A stretch of DNA of 12,156 nt from Clostridium sp. AF27-2AA. Lineage in GTDB: Bacteria > Bacillota > Clostridia > Lachnospirales > Lachnospiraceae. Under the pieces are notes generated by a model. It did no database searches. It was not told the DNA's origin and saw only the letters and a program-made list of their open reading frames with translations. The position numbers and the translations under genes are program-made. Below, piece after piece: positions 1 to 6,805 of the stretch. The stretch lies in assembly GCF_003478505.1 (NCBI RefSeq), contig NZ_QUFI01000054.1, forward strand, positions 1-12,156, written 5' to 3'. Position 1 is the first letter of the stretch. Each line of letters opens with the position of its first letter.

Positions 1-54
1 AATCTTTCATTTTCAAGGTTCATGTTGTTGCTGTTCTCAGCAGCAACGTCCAAT
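1..54 (-). other. Probable rRNA-operon leader with hairpin
   Basis: This is the transcribed region downstream of promoter P1, reading leftward out of the window. It contains a perfect 7-bp inverted repeat (27-33 with 41-47, 7-nt loop) and then, on the minus strand, ACCTTGAAAATGAAAG. That resembles the TTTGAAAA antitermination-type element seen in Firmicutes rRNA leaders and spacers. There is no U-run after the hairpin, so it does not look like a terminator. The rRNA gene itself is not in the window, so this is an inference from promoter type, leader motif and tRNA context. Confidence 0.4.
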
Positions 55-83
55 ATCTTATCACGTTGTTTTCGCTTTGTCAA
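55..83 (-). promoter_or_regulatory. Sigma-A promoter P1, rRNA-type, reading out of the window
   Basis: On the minus strand there is a perfect -35 TTGACA (78-83), a 17-bp spacer and a -10 TAAGAT (55-60). A-tracts (AAAAAAGATGAAAAAAG) lie just upstream, like an UP element. It sits 30 bp beyond the 3' end of tRNA-Ser(GGA) and closely resembles P2, which suggests duplicated stable-RNA promoter modules. It probably drives an rRNA operon to the left of position 1. Confidence 0.7.
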
Positions 84-113
84 CAACTTTTTTCATCTTT
101 TTTCAAGACGAAG

Positions 114-202
114 CGCAGAAGGAGGGATTTGAACCCTCGCGCCGCTATTAACGACCTGCACCCTTTCCAGGGGTGTCCCTTCAGCCTCTTGGGTACTTCT
201 GC
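114..202 (-). tRNA. tRNA-Ser (anticodon GGA)
   Basis: Class II tRNA of 89 nt on the minus strand. The acceptor stem is GCAGAAG (196-202) with CTTCTGC (115-121), the discriminator is G (114), the T-arm is GAGGG-TTCAAAT-CCCTC, and the anticodon stem-loop is CACCC-CTGGAAA-GGGTG, giving GGA. The long variable arm is typical of serine tRNA. It reads UCC and UCU codons. The CCA end is not encoded: CTT follows the discriminator, so RNase Z cleavage and CCA addition are needed. It lies 65 bp downstream of tRNA-Ser(UGA) with no terminator between, so the two are probably co-transcribed. Confidence 0.96.
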
Positions 203-267
203 AAAGTCCCGATGCCTGAACATCAGTAAATATTATATTGTCATCGGCAAGCCTTTTGCTTGTCCAA

Positions 268-353
268 CGGAGAGAGTGGGATTCGAACCCACGCGCCCTT
301 GCGGACAAACGGTTTTCAAGACCGCCTCGTTATGACCACTTCGATATCTCTCC
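268..353 (-). tRNA. tRNA-Ser (anticodon UGA)
   Basis: Class II tRNA of 86 nt on the minus strand. The acceptor stem is GGAGAGA (347-353) with TCTCTCC (269-275), the discriminator is G (268), the T-arm is GTGGG-TTCGAAT-CCCAC, and the anticodon stem-loop is GCGGT-CTTGAAA-ACCGT, giving UGA. It has a long variable arm. It decodes UCA and, by wobble, other UCN codons. The CCA end is not encoded; TTG follows the discriminator. It is the first gene of the tRNA unit, 17 bp downstream of the P2 -10 box. Confidence 0.96.
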
Positions 354-369
354 TCAAACGTGCTCTGCT

Positions 370-398
370 ATTTTATCAAAGCTTTTCGTTTTTGTCAA
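370..398 (-). promoter_or_regulatory. Sigma-A promoter P2 of the tRNA-Ser unit
   Basis: On the minus strand there is a perfect -35 TTGACA (393-398), a 17-bp spacer and a -10 TAAAAT (370-375). A-tracts (GAAAAACTTCAAAAAAG) lie immediately upstream. Its -10 ends only 16 bp before the mature 5' end of tRNA-Ser(UGA), so the precursor leader would be very short. The spacer shares the pattern CGAAAA...TGA with P1. Confidence 0.85.
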
Positions 399-443
399 GA
401 ACTTTTTTGAAGTTTTTCATCGTATGTTTCGAAGCTTTTCGTT
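379..443. repeat. 12-bp direct repeat spanning the P2 region
   Basis: The 12-mer AAGCTTTTCGTT (plus strand) occurs exactly at 379-390, inside the P2 spacer, and at 432-443, in the leader of P3. The copies are 53 bp apart. With the resemblance of P1 to P2, this suggests that the promoter region grew by duplication. Confidence 0.7.
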
Positions 444-464
444 CGTCACACGCGACATTGATGA

Positions 465-493
465 ATTTTAGCACAGTTCATTTCTGATGTCAA
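465..493 (-). promoter_or_regulatory. Sigma-A promoter P3, upstream tandem promoter of the tRNA unit
   Basis: On the minus strand there is a perfect -35 TTGACA (488-493), a 17-bp spacer and a -10 TAAAAT (465-470). Upstream lies an A-rich stretch with a repeated ATGTAAAAAA (about 501-520), which looks like an UP element. It is 95 bp upstream of P2 and reads the same way, giving a P1/P2-style tandem arrangement typical of stable-RNA operons. The strip from 494 to 577 holds only this A-rich element and no gene. Confidence 0.75.
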
Positions 494-577
494 CCCTGTT
501 TTTTACATTTTTTACATTTTTTTATTTCTATCGCAACAAGCAAATGGCAGCGCAGCGCTAAGCATGGTCCGCAGGTT

Positions 578-608
578 AAAAAACCACAACCATCCCGGCG
601 ATGGCTGC
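578..608 (-). terminator. Intrinsic terminator of the que operon
   Basis: It lies 18 bp after the queF stop on the minus strand. The 5' arm GCAGCCATC (600-608) pairs over 9 bp with GATGGTTGT (586-594), including two G-U pairs. The loop is 5 nt, and GG followed by TTTTTT (578-583) comes after the stem. It separates the que operon from the strong stable-RNA promoters downstream. Confidence 0.85.
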
Positions 609-626
609 CCCTTACTTTTATCCAGA

Positions 627-1124
627 TCAGCGGTTGTCCACCTTTTCCGGATACATATCGTGCTGTGACAGTCTTTGCCATGCAACTGTCTCCCAGCGTG
701 TTCCAGGCTTTCCATAATTGCAATACGGATCAATGGAAATACCGCCACGCGGAGTGAATTTGCCCCAGACCTCGATATATTTCGGGTCCATCAGACGGAT
801 TAGATCTTTCATAATAACATTTACACAATCCTCGTGGAAATCACCATGATTTCTGAAACTGAACAGATAGAGCTTCAGAGACTTGCTCTCCACCATTCTT
901 TCTCCCGGAACATAGGATATTGTGATCGTTGCAAAATCCGGCTGTCCGGTGATCGGACAAAGACTCGTAAACTCCGGACAATTGAATTTTACAAAATAAT
1001 CATTTTCCGGATGCTTATTTAAAAATGTTTCCAGAATCTCCGGAGCATACTGATCCGGATACTTCACATTCTGATTTCCCAACAGGCTGATGCCCTCTTT
1101 TTCAAGCTCTGCTTCTCTGCTCAT
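627..1124 (-). CDS. queF: NADPH-dependent 7-cyano-7-deazaguanine reductase QueF
   Basis: QueF reduces preQ0 (7-cyano-7-deazaguanine) to preQ1 with NADPH, the last step before insertion into tRNA by Tgt. The product is 165 residues, the usual size of the short unimodular Bacillus-type enzyme. Visible motifs are the thioimide-forming Cys56 in [11 protein letters not shown] with Asp63, the family signature [16 protein letters not shown] at 79-94, and the His97-Glu98 pair. The ATG at 1124 is preferred over upstream in-frame starts because TGGAGG lies about 9 nt ahead and the start overlaps the queC stop as ATGA, indicating translational coupling. It is the last gene of the preQ1 operon. Its product is the ligand that would shut the operon down through the upstream riboswitch. 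Confidence 0.97.
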   Translation of the reverse strand: MSREAELEKEGISLLGNQNVKYPDQYAPEILETFLNKHPENDYFVKFNCPEFTSLCPITGQPDFATITISYVPGERMVESKSLKLYLFSFRNHGDFHEDCVNVIMKDLIRLMDPKYIEVWGKFTPRGGISIDPYCNYGKPGTRWETVAWQRLSQHDMYPEKVDNR

Positions 1125-1846
1125 TTTCTTTTTCCTCCATATCTGATCGTATTTAGCGGATCTTCCACTCCATTCAGCCGAAACGCTTCCATGCGGTCCA
1201 CGCAAGTTCCGCAAACTCCGCATGGCATACTTCCGCCTTCATAGCAGCTCCAGGTCATCTCATAAGGCACATTCAGTTCCAGGCCTTTCCTGACAACCTG
1301 GGCCTTTGTCCAGCTGACAAACGGTGCCTCGATCCGGAGCTGTTTCCCACTTCCCTCATAAATTGCCTGATTCATCGCCTCGTGAAAAACACGGCTGCAA
1401 TCCGGATATGCATTTCCCGCCGAATCATCTGCATGGGCACCGTAGTAGATCACACTGCAGCCTTTTGAGAGTGCAATACTTGCTGCCGATGAGAGAAAAA
1501 GGCCATTTCGGAACGGAACATAAGTCGATACCGGTATCCCATTTGTTTTCTCCAGCTGTTTTGCATAGCTTTCATGCGGAATCTCGCTGTCTGAATGTTT
1601 CAGGAGCGAACAATTGCTGTACTGAAAAATAGGAGCAAGGTCCAGATACAAATGCTCAACCCCATAGTACTCTGCCACCTTTCTGGATGCCTCTATCTCC
1701 TTCTGATGTTTCTGTCCGTAAGAAATTGACAGCGCGATCACCTGATCTTTCCCGTATTTTTCAACTGCCATTCCAAGACAGGTTGTAGAATCCACGCCAC
1801 CGCTCGATAATACCATGGCTTTTTTTATCTCTTTATTTTTTTCCAT
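1121..1846 (-). CDS. queC: 7-cyano-7-deazaguanine synthase QueC
   Basis: QueC is an ATP-dependent amide-then-nitrile synthetase that turns 7-carboxy-7-deazaguanine (CDG) and ammonia into preQ0. The 241-residue protein has the N-type PP-loop SSGGVDST at 14-21 for ATP binding. Near the C-terminus is the zinc site [15 protein letters not shown], with Cys201, Cys209, Cys212 and Cys215. The length fits the family, with a short basic N-terminal extension before the PP-loop. The ATG at 1846 has AAGGA about 8 nt upstream. It overlaps queF by four bases and follows folE after 32 bp. Confidence 0.97.
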   Translation of the reverse strand: MEKNKEIKKAMVLSSGGVDSTTCLGMAVEKYGKDQVIALSISYGQKHQKEIEASRKVAEYYGVEHLYLDLAPIFQYSNCSLLKHSDSEIPHESYAKQLEKTNGIPVSTYVPFRNGLFLSSAASIALSKGCSVIYYGAHADDSAGNAYPDCSRVFHEAMNQAIYEGSGKQLRIEAPFVSWTKAQVVRKGLELNVPYEMTWSCYEGGSMPCGVCGTCVDRMEAFRLNGVEDPLNTIRYGGKRK

Positions 1847-1878
1847 TATTCAATTCCTTCTTTTTTGTTTTCTGTGTT

Positions 1879-2535
1879 TTATCGGCCTGCATGAAGCTGC
1901 TGAAACAGATTCATCTGCAGCATTGGATCCGTCTTGAATCGTCCACGAAGTGTCGTTGTTGTCGTAACCGCATTGCTCTTCCTGATCCCGCGAGCCGTCA
2001 TACAGCTGTGACAGCCCTCAATCATCACCGCCACATCGTGAGAATCTGTCACCAGCTCCATGATCTCCGCGATATCACTGCCAATCCGCTCCTGAAGCTG
2101 GAGACGTTTTCCAACCATATCTGCAATCCTCGCGATTTTACTCAGGCCAAGAACATTTCCCCTCGGAATATAGGCGACGCTGACTTTCATGTCATACATC
2201 AACGCAAGATGATGTTCGCAATAGCTGAAAATCTCAATATTTTTCACAAGCACCATATCCTGCGAATTCTCTGTACTGTCCTGAACAAAATTTTTCCGGA
2301 ACATATCGGCAATCTCCTGATTGGAATAGCACATTCCTTCAAAAACTTCCTCATACATTTTTGCGACACGCTCCGGCGTCTCTTTGAGTCCCTCTCGATC
2401 CGGGTCATCACCAAGGGCCTGGAGAATTCCCCGAATATGCAGTCTGATGGCCTCTGTATCAATCTTTCTCAGATTATTCTGCGCGGTTTTGCACACGGAA
2501 CCAGTCTGTTCCTGTCTCATTTTCTCATTCTTCAT
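1879..2535 (-). CDS. folE: GTP cyclohydrolase I (type IA) FolE
   Basis: FolE converts GTP to 7,8-dihydroneopterin triphosphate and formate, the first step of both folate and queuosine synthesis. The 218-residue protein carries the zinc and catalytic residues of the type IA enzyme: Cys106 and His109 in YCEHHL, and His176 and Cys178 in [30 protein letters not shown] (120-137) and [10 protein letters not shown] complete the family pattern. About 25 N-terminal residues precede the conserved core. The start at 2535 is the likeliest, but an AGGAA lies rather far upstream (about 12 nt), and the second ATG at 2520 is possible. Its place between queE and queC indicates that it feeds QueD here. Whether it also serves folate depends on a second folE elsewhere. 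Confidence 0.96.
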   Translation of the reverse strand: MKNEKMRQEQTGSVCKTAQNNLRKIDTEAIRLHIRGILQALGDDPDREGLKETPERVAKMYEEVFEGMCYSNQEIADMFRKNFVQDSTENSQDMVLVKNIEIFSYCEHHLALMYDMKVSVAYIPRGNVLGLSKIARIADMVGKRLQLQERIGSDIAEIMELVTDSHDVAVMIEGCHSCMTARGIRKSNAVTTTTTLRGRFKTDPMLQMNLFQQLHAGR

Positions 2536-2559
2536 CTCGTTATCCGCTTCCTGTTCCTT

Positions 2560-3246
2560 CTATACCCCGCGTTTTTGCGGGTCCCAGATGATCTTGTGCA
2601 GCTGAAGCTGAAGCTTCACATCATTGAGTTTTTTCTCCATCAGAAAATCCACCATTTCCACTGGCTCGATCCTGCCAAATACCGGACTGAGATAAACTGC
2701 GGTCCGCTCCCGCAGGCGATATTTCTCTATGATCTCGACAGCTCGCTCCATATCCGACCGGCTGCTGACCACAAATTTCACAGTATCTTCATCCGACAAT
2801 TTTTCCATGTTAGCCAGAAGCATCGCGTGCTCCATCCCACTCTCCGGCATCTTATAATCCATCGTAAATGACGGCCTTCTTTCAAGATTGCAGTAAGGTG
2901 TGAGATCAATGCTTCCGTTTGTCTCAATCTCTACACGCCGCTGCGGATCCTGCAAAATCGCACGAATCAACTGTGTCATTCCCTCACGCAGAAGTGGTTC
3001 CCCTCCAGTCAGCGTTATATTTCTGATCCTGCTCTCTTCAATATAAGAAATGATCTCGTCTGCAGTCATCTCTGTGCTCTCGCAATCTGACTCATTTGCC
3101 CAATAGGTATCACAGTAGCTGCAATGAAGATTGCACCCCTTCATCCGGATAAATACTGCAAGCTCCCCTGCGCGCCGGCCCTCTCCATTGATACTGACAA
3201 ATTTTTCCACAACCTGATAAACAGGAGCGCTCTTCTGATTTTCCAT
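2560..3246 (-). CDS. queE: 7-carboxy-7-deazaguanine synthase QueE (radical SAM)
   Basis: QueE is a radical SAM enzyme that contracts the ring of 6-carboxy-5,6,7,8-tetrahydropterin (CPH4) to give CDG. The 228-residue protein has the cluster motif Cys38-x3-Cys42-x2-Cys45 (CNLHCSYC), the substrate-side motif SINGEG at 18-23, and the SAM-binding GGEP at 81-84. The C-terminal LQLQLHKIIW is typical of the family. Length is normal. An AAGGAA element lies about 8 nt before the ATG. It sits 56 bp after queD and 24 bp before folE, in order with the pathway. Confidence 0.96.
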   Translation of the reverse strand: MENQKSAPVYQVVEKFVSINGEGRRAGELAVFIRMKGCNLHCSYCDTYWANESDCESTEMTADEIISYIEESRIRNITLTGGEPLLREGMTQLIRAILQDPQRRVEIETNGSIDLTPYCNLERRPSFTMDYKMPESGMEHAMLLANMEKLSDEDTVKFVVSSRSDMERAVEIIEKYRLRERTAVYLSPVFGRIEPVEMVDFLMEKKLNDVKLQLQLHKIIWDPQKRGV

Positions 3247-3302
3247 CGTTGCTATTTCCTTTTCCGTATTTTCTTACCTTCACGTTATCTGAGCCTATGC
3301 TT

Positions 3303-3728
3303 TTACTGAGTCCTGCGATAGATGGCGCAGTTATTCGGAGTCTCGTAAACCGTTGCGCAGGATACTGGATATCCGGATTCGCACATCCTGTCAAAGAAAT
3401 ACCTGGAAAAATTCTCCGCAGTCGGCCGGAAGTCTACTTTGGTCAGCCGAAAGCCTTCTTCCAGAAGTGCCTCAACCGTCTTTTCCCTGAGTGTCCCGCT
3501 TTCATAAATCAGCGTATGATCCAACTCATCCGCCAGCTTTTTCAGATCCCGCTTAAGCTCTCCAAAATCAACGAGCATTCCCCTCATCTGGCCTTGCATT
3601 TCCAGATGTTCCGCCTGAATTTCTATCTCCACATGCCATCTGTGACCGTGGATATTGGCGCATTTCCCCTGATATCCCGAAAGAAAATGTGCCGAATCAA
3701 AATCTGCAACCGTTTTCAACTGGTACAT
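3303..3728 (-). CDS. queD: 6-carboxy-5,6,7,8-tetrahydropterin synthase QueD
   Basis: QueD converts 7,8-dihydroneopterin triphosphate to 6-carboxytetrahydropterin, acetaldehyde and triphosphate. The 141-residue protein is of the PTPS family. Zinc ligands are His14 in DSAHF and His27 and His29 in NIHGHRWH. The catalytic residues are Cys23 in GKCANIHGH, Asp70-His71 in ELDHT, and Glu129 in YETPNN; PTAEN lies at 102-106. The ATG at 3728 is chosen because it begins at the conserved MYQLKTVADFDSAHF core and has GAGAGGAAAA about 8 nt ahead. The reading frame continues upstream to 3872, but that part runs through the leader terminator. It is the first gene of the preQ1 operon. Confidence 0.96.
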   Translation of the reverse strand: MYQLKTVADFDSAHFLSGYQGKCANIHGHRWHVEIEIQAEHLEMQGQMRGMLVDFGELKRDLKKLADELDHTLIYESGTLREKTVEALLEEGFRLTKVDFRPTAENFSRYFFDRMCESGYPVSCATVYETPNNCAIYRRTQ

Positions 3729-3812
3729 ATTTGATTTTCCTCTCTGAACTTGTATTTTTATTTGGGTAATAAAACCAGAAAAAGATTTATAGATAAACTT
3801 GAATTGCTTTAT

Positions 3813-3847
3813 AAAACAAAAAAGGCAGACCCATGCCAGAGTCTGCC
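3813..3847 (-). terminator. Riboswitch-controlled attenuator terminator upstream of queD
   Basis: On the minus strand, GGCAGAC (3841-3847) pairs perfectly with GTCTGCC (3824-3830) around a 10-nt loop, followed by TTTTTTGTTTT. It lies 33 bp after the riboswitch aptamer and 84 bp before queD, inside the leader and not after a gene. That position is what transcription attenuation needs. The loop and 5' arm contain CTCTGG, which can pair with CCAGGG in the aptamer tail. Confidence 0.9.
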
Positions 3848-3879
3848 CTTGTTTCTTAAAATGGTCCTGCAATCTTTAG

Positions 3880-3922
3880 CCCTGGTTTTATTTATAGACA
3901 GGATGGTACAAACGAACTGTCT
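3880..3922 (-). promoter_or_regulatory. preQ1-I type riboswitch aptamer
   Basis: On the minus strand, stem P1 is AGACAG (3917-3922) with CTGTCT (3896-3901). The 15-nt loop starts with the conserved TTC and contains TACC. It is followed by an A-rich tail (ATAAATAAAACCAGGG, 3880-3895). This matches the preQ1 class I plan: a short hairpin whose loop is closed into a pseudoknot by the G-rich end of an adenine-rich tail. It starts about 10 nt after the predicted transcription start and controls the genes that make its ligand. Ligand binding should hold CCAGGG in the pseudoknot and free the terminator to form. Confidence 0.88.
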
Positions 3923-3930
3923 GTTTTATT

Positions 3931-3959
3931 ATTGTATCCAGTTTTATAGAAAATGTCAA
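3931..3959 (-). promoter_or_regulatory. Sigma-A promoter of the que operon
   Basis: On the minus strand there is a perfect -35 TTGACA (3954-3959), a 17-bp spacer and a -10 TACAAT (3931-3936). It starts 45 bp after the ispD stop. Transcription would start near 3925, just ahead of the riboswitch. No clear terminator separates ispD from it, so some ispD read-through into the riboswitch is possible. Confidence 0.88.
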
Positions 3960-4004
3960 TTGCTTTGTGACATACCAGAGTTCCTGTACTTTGTAAAATA
4001 AAGT

Positions 4005-4730
4005 TTACACGGCAACCCGCGGATTCATGCGTTTTTTTAATAACGCCTCTGCCAGTACCAGATCCTCCGGTGTGGTTACCTTTAAGTTTTCGTAGCTCCC
4101 CTCCACCAGGCGCACCTTTGTGCCGCTTAAATGCTCTACCACCATGGCATCATCCGTGATGCCCTTCTGCTGTGTCTCATCTGCCATCAACCGGTCATAA
4201 GCACCGCGTACCAGGGGATAGGAAAATGCCTGCGGAGTCTGTACCTGCCACAGCCGGGAACGGTCCGGCGTGGACTCCGCAAAGCCACCTGCGTCTGCTA
4301 CCTTGATGGTATCTTTCACCGGCATCCCCACCACACAGGCTTCATCCGAAACAGCAGCCTGTGCCGCACGGGAAATGATCTCTTCCGTCACAAGGGGCCT
4401 TGCACCGTCATGGATCAGCACATAATCACACTGCTGCAGTGCTTTCAGTCCTTCATACACCGAATGATAGCGTTCTTTTCCTCCGGTCACAATAGCGCGC
4501 AGCTTGGTAAGACCCAGGACAGGCAGGATTTCCTCTCTCACATAGGATTCTTCTCCGGCACCGGTCACAAGCACCAGCTCATCCGCGCAGCTTTGTTCAA
4601 AGGCTTCCAGTGCGTACGAAATCAGCGGCCTGCCATTTAAAAGCATGTACTGTTTTTGAATGGTACTGTGCATCCTGCTGCCCCGGCCGCCTGCCAGGAT
4701 GACCGCGCCGATCCGAAATGTATCAATCAT
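4005..4730 (-). CDS. ispD: 2-C-methyl-D-erythritol 4-phosphate cytidylyltransferase IspD
   Basis: IspD joins CTP and MEP to give CDP-methylerythritol in the non-mevalonate isoprenoid pathway. The 241-residue protein has the nucleotide-binding AGGRGSRM at 13-20 with Arg19, Lys26 in IQKQY, and the IspD signature VLIHDGARPLV at 104-114. TPDRSRLWQVQTPQAF follows with Arg157, and Lys217 lies in NLKVTTPEDL. Length is normal. The ribosome binding site is weak (AAGAAG). It sits 37 bp after tsaD and is probably the last gene of the orf80-rnz-tsaD-ispD transcript. The usual partner ispF is not in the window. Confidence 0.96.
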   Translation of the reverse strand: MIDTFRIGAVILAGGRGSRMHSTIQKQYMLLNGRPLISYALEAFEQSCADELVLVTGAGEESYVREEILPVLGLTKLRAIVTGGKERYHSVYEGLKALQQCDYVLIHDGARPLVTEEIISRAAQAAVSDEACVVGMPVKDTIKVADAGGFAESTPDRSRLWQVQTPQAFSYPLVRGAYDRLMADETQQKGITDDAMVVEHLSGTKVRLVEGSYENLKVTTPEDLVLAEALLKKRMNPRVAV

Positions 4731-4767
4731 AATAGTTCTTCTTTCTCGATCCTGTTTCTATTTTATG

Positions 4768-5826
4768 TTATCGCTCGCCAAGCTTTAAATTCGGAACCGC
4801 ATTTAAGTCCCAGCCATGGCGCGTTCCCTTCTTATACTCATAGTAAGCCGCACAGCCGATCATGGCCGCGTTATCCGTGCAGAAGATTGGAGACGGATGA
4901 TAGAACCGGATGTGAGCCTCGTCACAGGCCTCCTGCATGGCTGCACGGAGGGCAGAGTTGGATGCCACACCGCCGGCAATGGCCAGCTTGTCATAACCGT
5001 ATTCCTTCGCCGCCAGAATCGCACGGCTCACCAGGGCCTCCACCACTGCATTCTGGAAAGACGCAACCAGATCCGGTACGTTAATCTCTTCGCCGGTCAT
5101 ATGAGCTTTGTTGATATAGTTCAGCACAGCAGACTTCAGGCCACTGAAGCTAAAATCGTAAGGGGAGCCCTCCACCTTCGCCCGCGGGAACTCGATGGCG
5201 TGGGGATTGCCTTCTTTTGCAGTCTTGTCCACCTTTGGTCCACCCGGGTAGCCGAGGCCCACCGCGCGGGCCACTTTATCGAATGCTTCACCAGCCGCGT
5301 CATCGCGGGTACGGCCGATAATTTCAAATTCGCCGTAGTCCTTCACAATAACCAGATGGGTATGTCCGCCGGACACGATCAGGCACACAAAGGGCGGCTC
5401 CAGATCCGGATTTTCAAGAAAGTTCGCAGACACATGGCCCTCAATATGATGTACGCCCACCAGCGGCTTTTTCGCCGCAAAAGCAATGGCTTTTGCCTCA
5501 GCCACACCAACTAACAGGGCACCTACCAGACCTGGGCCATAGGTCACGCCGATGGCATCCACATCTGCCAGCGTCACTTTTGCGTCTTCTAACGCCTGGG
5601 TCACCACCTGATTGATCTTCTCAATGTGCTTTCTGGAAGCGATTTCCGGGACCACCCCGCCGAACTGGGTATGCAGGGCGATCTGGGACGAAATCACGTT
5701 GGAAAGCACTTCACGTCCGTTTTTCACCACGGAAGCTGCCGTCTCATCGCAGGAACTCTCAATAGCAAGAATCAGTGTATCCTTCTTTTCCGTTTCTTCT
5801 GTTATGTTCTTATCTGTATCCATCAT
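4768..5826 (-). CDS. tsaD: tRNA N6-threonylcarbamoyladenosine transferase TsaD
   Basis: TsaD (Kae1/YgjD family) transfers the threonylcarbamoyl group from TC-AMP to A37 of ANN-decoding tRNAs, working with TsaB and TsaE. The 352-residue protein has an N-terminal ESSCDETA (23-30), [11 protein letters not shown] (57-67) and the metal-binding HHIEGH with His127 and His131. SGGHTHL (152-158), [19 protein letters not shown] (179-197), AGGVASNS (284-291) and the C-terminal metal ligand Asp318 in CTDNAAM complete the ASKHA pattern. About 16 residues precede the usual start of the family. Two consecutive ATGs (5826, 5823) follow GAGGAG with good spacing. That binding site lies inside the last codons of rnz, five bases upstream. 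Confidence 0.97.
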   Translation of the reverse strand: MMDTDKNITEETEKKDTLILAIESSCDETAASVVKNGREVLSNVISSQIALHTQFGGVVPEIASRKHIEKINQVVTQALEDAKVTLADVDAIGVTYGPGLVGALLVGVAEAKAIAFAAKKPLVGVHHIEGHVSANFLENPDLEPPFVCLIVSGGHTHLVIVKDYGEFEIIGRTRDDAAGEAFDKVARAVGLGYPGGPKVDKTAKEGNPHAIEFPRAKVEGSPYDFSFSGLKSAVLNYINKAHMTGEEINVPDLVASFQNAVVEALVSRAILAAKEYGYDKLAIAGGVASNSALRAAMQEACDEAHIRFYHPSPIFCTDNAAMIGCAAYYEYKKGTRHGWDLNAVPNLKLGER

Positions 5827-5831
5827 TTGTC

Positions 5832-6743
5832 TTACTCCTCATCAAAGGTCAGCTCACGGGTCCAGCCGTCCCGCGCCGTCTTTGCTCCCGGAAAGATTTC
5901 CCGTACTTTATCAATAAACTCGTCCGGCCGGTTTAAGGACGGGCTGTAATGGGTCAGCCACATTTCGGCAGGCTGCGCCTTCTTCGCCAGATTTGCTGCT
6001 TCATACATGGTCATGTGCTTATACTCTCTGGCCTTCGCCTCTTTGCCATCTTCGCCGTACATGCCTTCGCAGATAAACAGATCCGCGTGTTCAGCATACT
6101 CCGCAATGACCGGAACCGGCCTGGTATCGGTACAGTAGGTGACCTTCAGTCCCTTACGGTCCGGTCCCAGCACCATATCCGGTGTATAGGTCACACCGTC
6201 AAGCTCCAGGGTCTCGCCCTTCTGCAGACGGCTCCAGGCCTTCATCGGCACATTCTGGGCTTTGGCCCGCTCCACATCGAAACGGCCTGCCCGCGGAATG
6301 GAGATGGAATAACCATAGCAGGCGACATTGTGGTTTACCCGGTAGGCATCAATCACGTAAGGCCCGATATGAAACTGATGTCTGTTTTCCTCCAGCTCAA
6401 TGAATTTTAACTGGAATGGGAGTTCCGGCGCAATGGTGCGCAGCGCGTTCACCACACGCTCCAGCCCCTTCGGCCCGATCAGTGTTACGGGTTCCGTCCG
6501 CTCTGCGTTGCCCATCGTGAGAAGAAGCCCTGGAAGTCCGCTGATGTGGTCCGCATGGTAGTGAGTAAAGCAGATCACATCAATGGGCTTCGGGCTCCAT
6601 CCTTTTTCTTTCAGCGCCACCTGCGTTCCTTCCCCGCAGTCGATCAGAAGGCTGCTGCCATCGCAACGCGCCATCATCGCAGTCAGCCAGCGATACGGAA
6701 GCGGCATCATTCCGCCGGTTCCCAGTAAACAGATATCTAACAT
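5832..6743 (-). CDS. rnz: Ribonuclease Z
   Basis: RNase Z is a zinc-dependent metallo-beta-lactamase endonuclease that removes 3' trailers from tRNA precursors, mainly those with no encoded CCA. The 303-residue short-form protein has GTGGMMP at the start, DCGEGTQ at 35-41 and the core motif THYHADH with His61, His63, Asp65 and His66. His138, Asp206 (in TYCTDTRP) and His265 (in WLTHYS) complete the metal site. His243 in YKHMT fits the catalytic histidine of the Bacillus enzyme. GAGG lies 11 nt before the ATG. The two serine tRNA genes in this window are natural substrates. It sits 5 bp ahead of tsaD, in the same transcript. Confidence 0.95.
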   Translation of the reverse strand: MLDICLLGTGGMMPLPYRWLTAMMARCDGSSLLIDCGEGTQVALKEKGWSPKPIDVICFTHYHADHISGLPGLLLTMGNAERTEPVTLIGPKGLERVVNALRTIAPELPFQLKFIELEENRHQFHIGPYVIDAYRVNHNVACYGYSISIPRAGRFDVERAKAQNVPMKAWSRLQKGETLELDGVTYTPDMVLGPDRKGLKVTYCTDTRPVPVIAEYAEHADLFICEGMYGEDGKEAKAREYKHMTMYEAANLAKKAQPAEMWLTHYSPSLNRPDEFIDKVREIFPGAKTARDGWTRELTFDEE

Positions 6744-6776
6744 AAATCGATTAACCTCATTTCATTTGATGCTGAT

Positions 6777-6805
6777 ATCATAGCATAGCGTTTACATGAA
6801 TTCAA
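6777..6805 (-). promoter_or_regulatory. Possible sigma-A promoter for rnz-tsaD-ispD
   Basis: On the minus strand, TTGAAT (6800-6805), a 17-bp spacer and TATGAT (6777-6782) match the consensus at 4 of 6 and 5 of 6 positions. It overlaps the last codons of the 80-residue gene and ends 33 bp before the rnz start. It could let rnz-tsaD-ispD be expressed apart from the gene upstream. Confidence 0.5.

Noticed and set aside
66..487. Open frames with protein strings such as RRDLNPR and ESGIRTHAPL
   Set aside because: They are the reverse side of the two tRNA-Ser genes; these strings are a well-known artefact of translating across tRNA genes.
1891..2871. 326-residue plus-strand open frame
   Set aside because: It lies fully antisense to folE and queE, which have clear catalytic motifs; it has no recognisable domain.
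3729..3872. In-frame N-terminal extension of queD
   Set aside because: It would translate through the attenuator terminator and its U-tract. The ATG at 3728 has the ribosome binding site and begins at the family core.
4816..5514. 232-residue plus-strand open frame
   Set aside because: Antisense to tsaD; no motif and a composition expected of a shadow frame.
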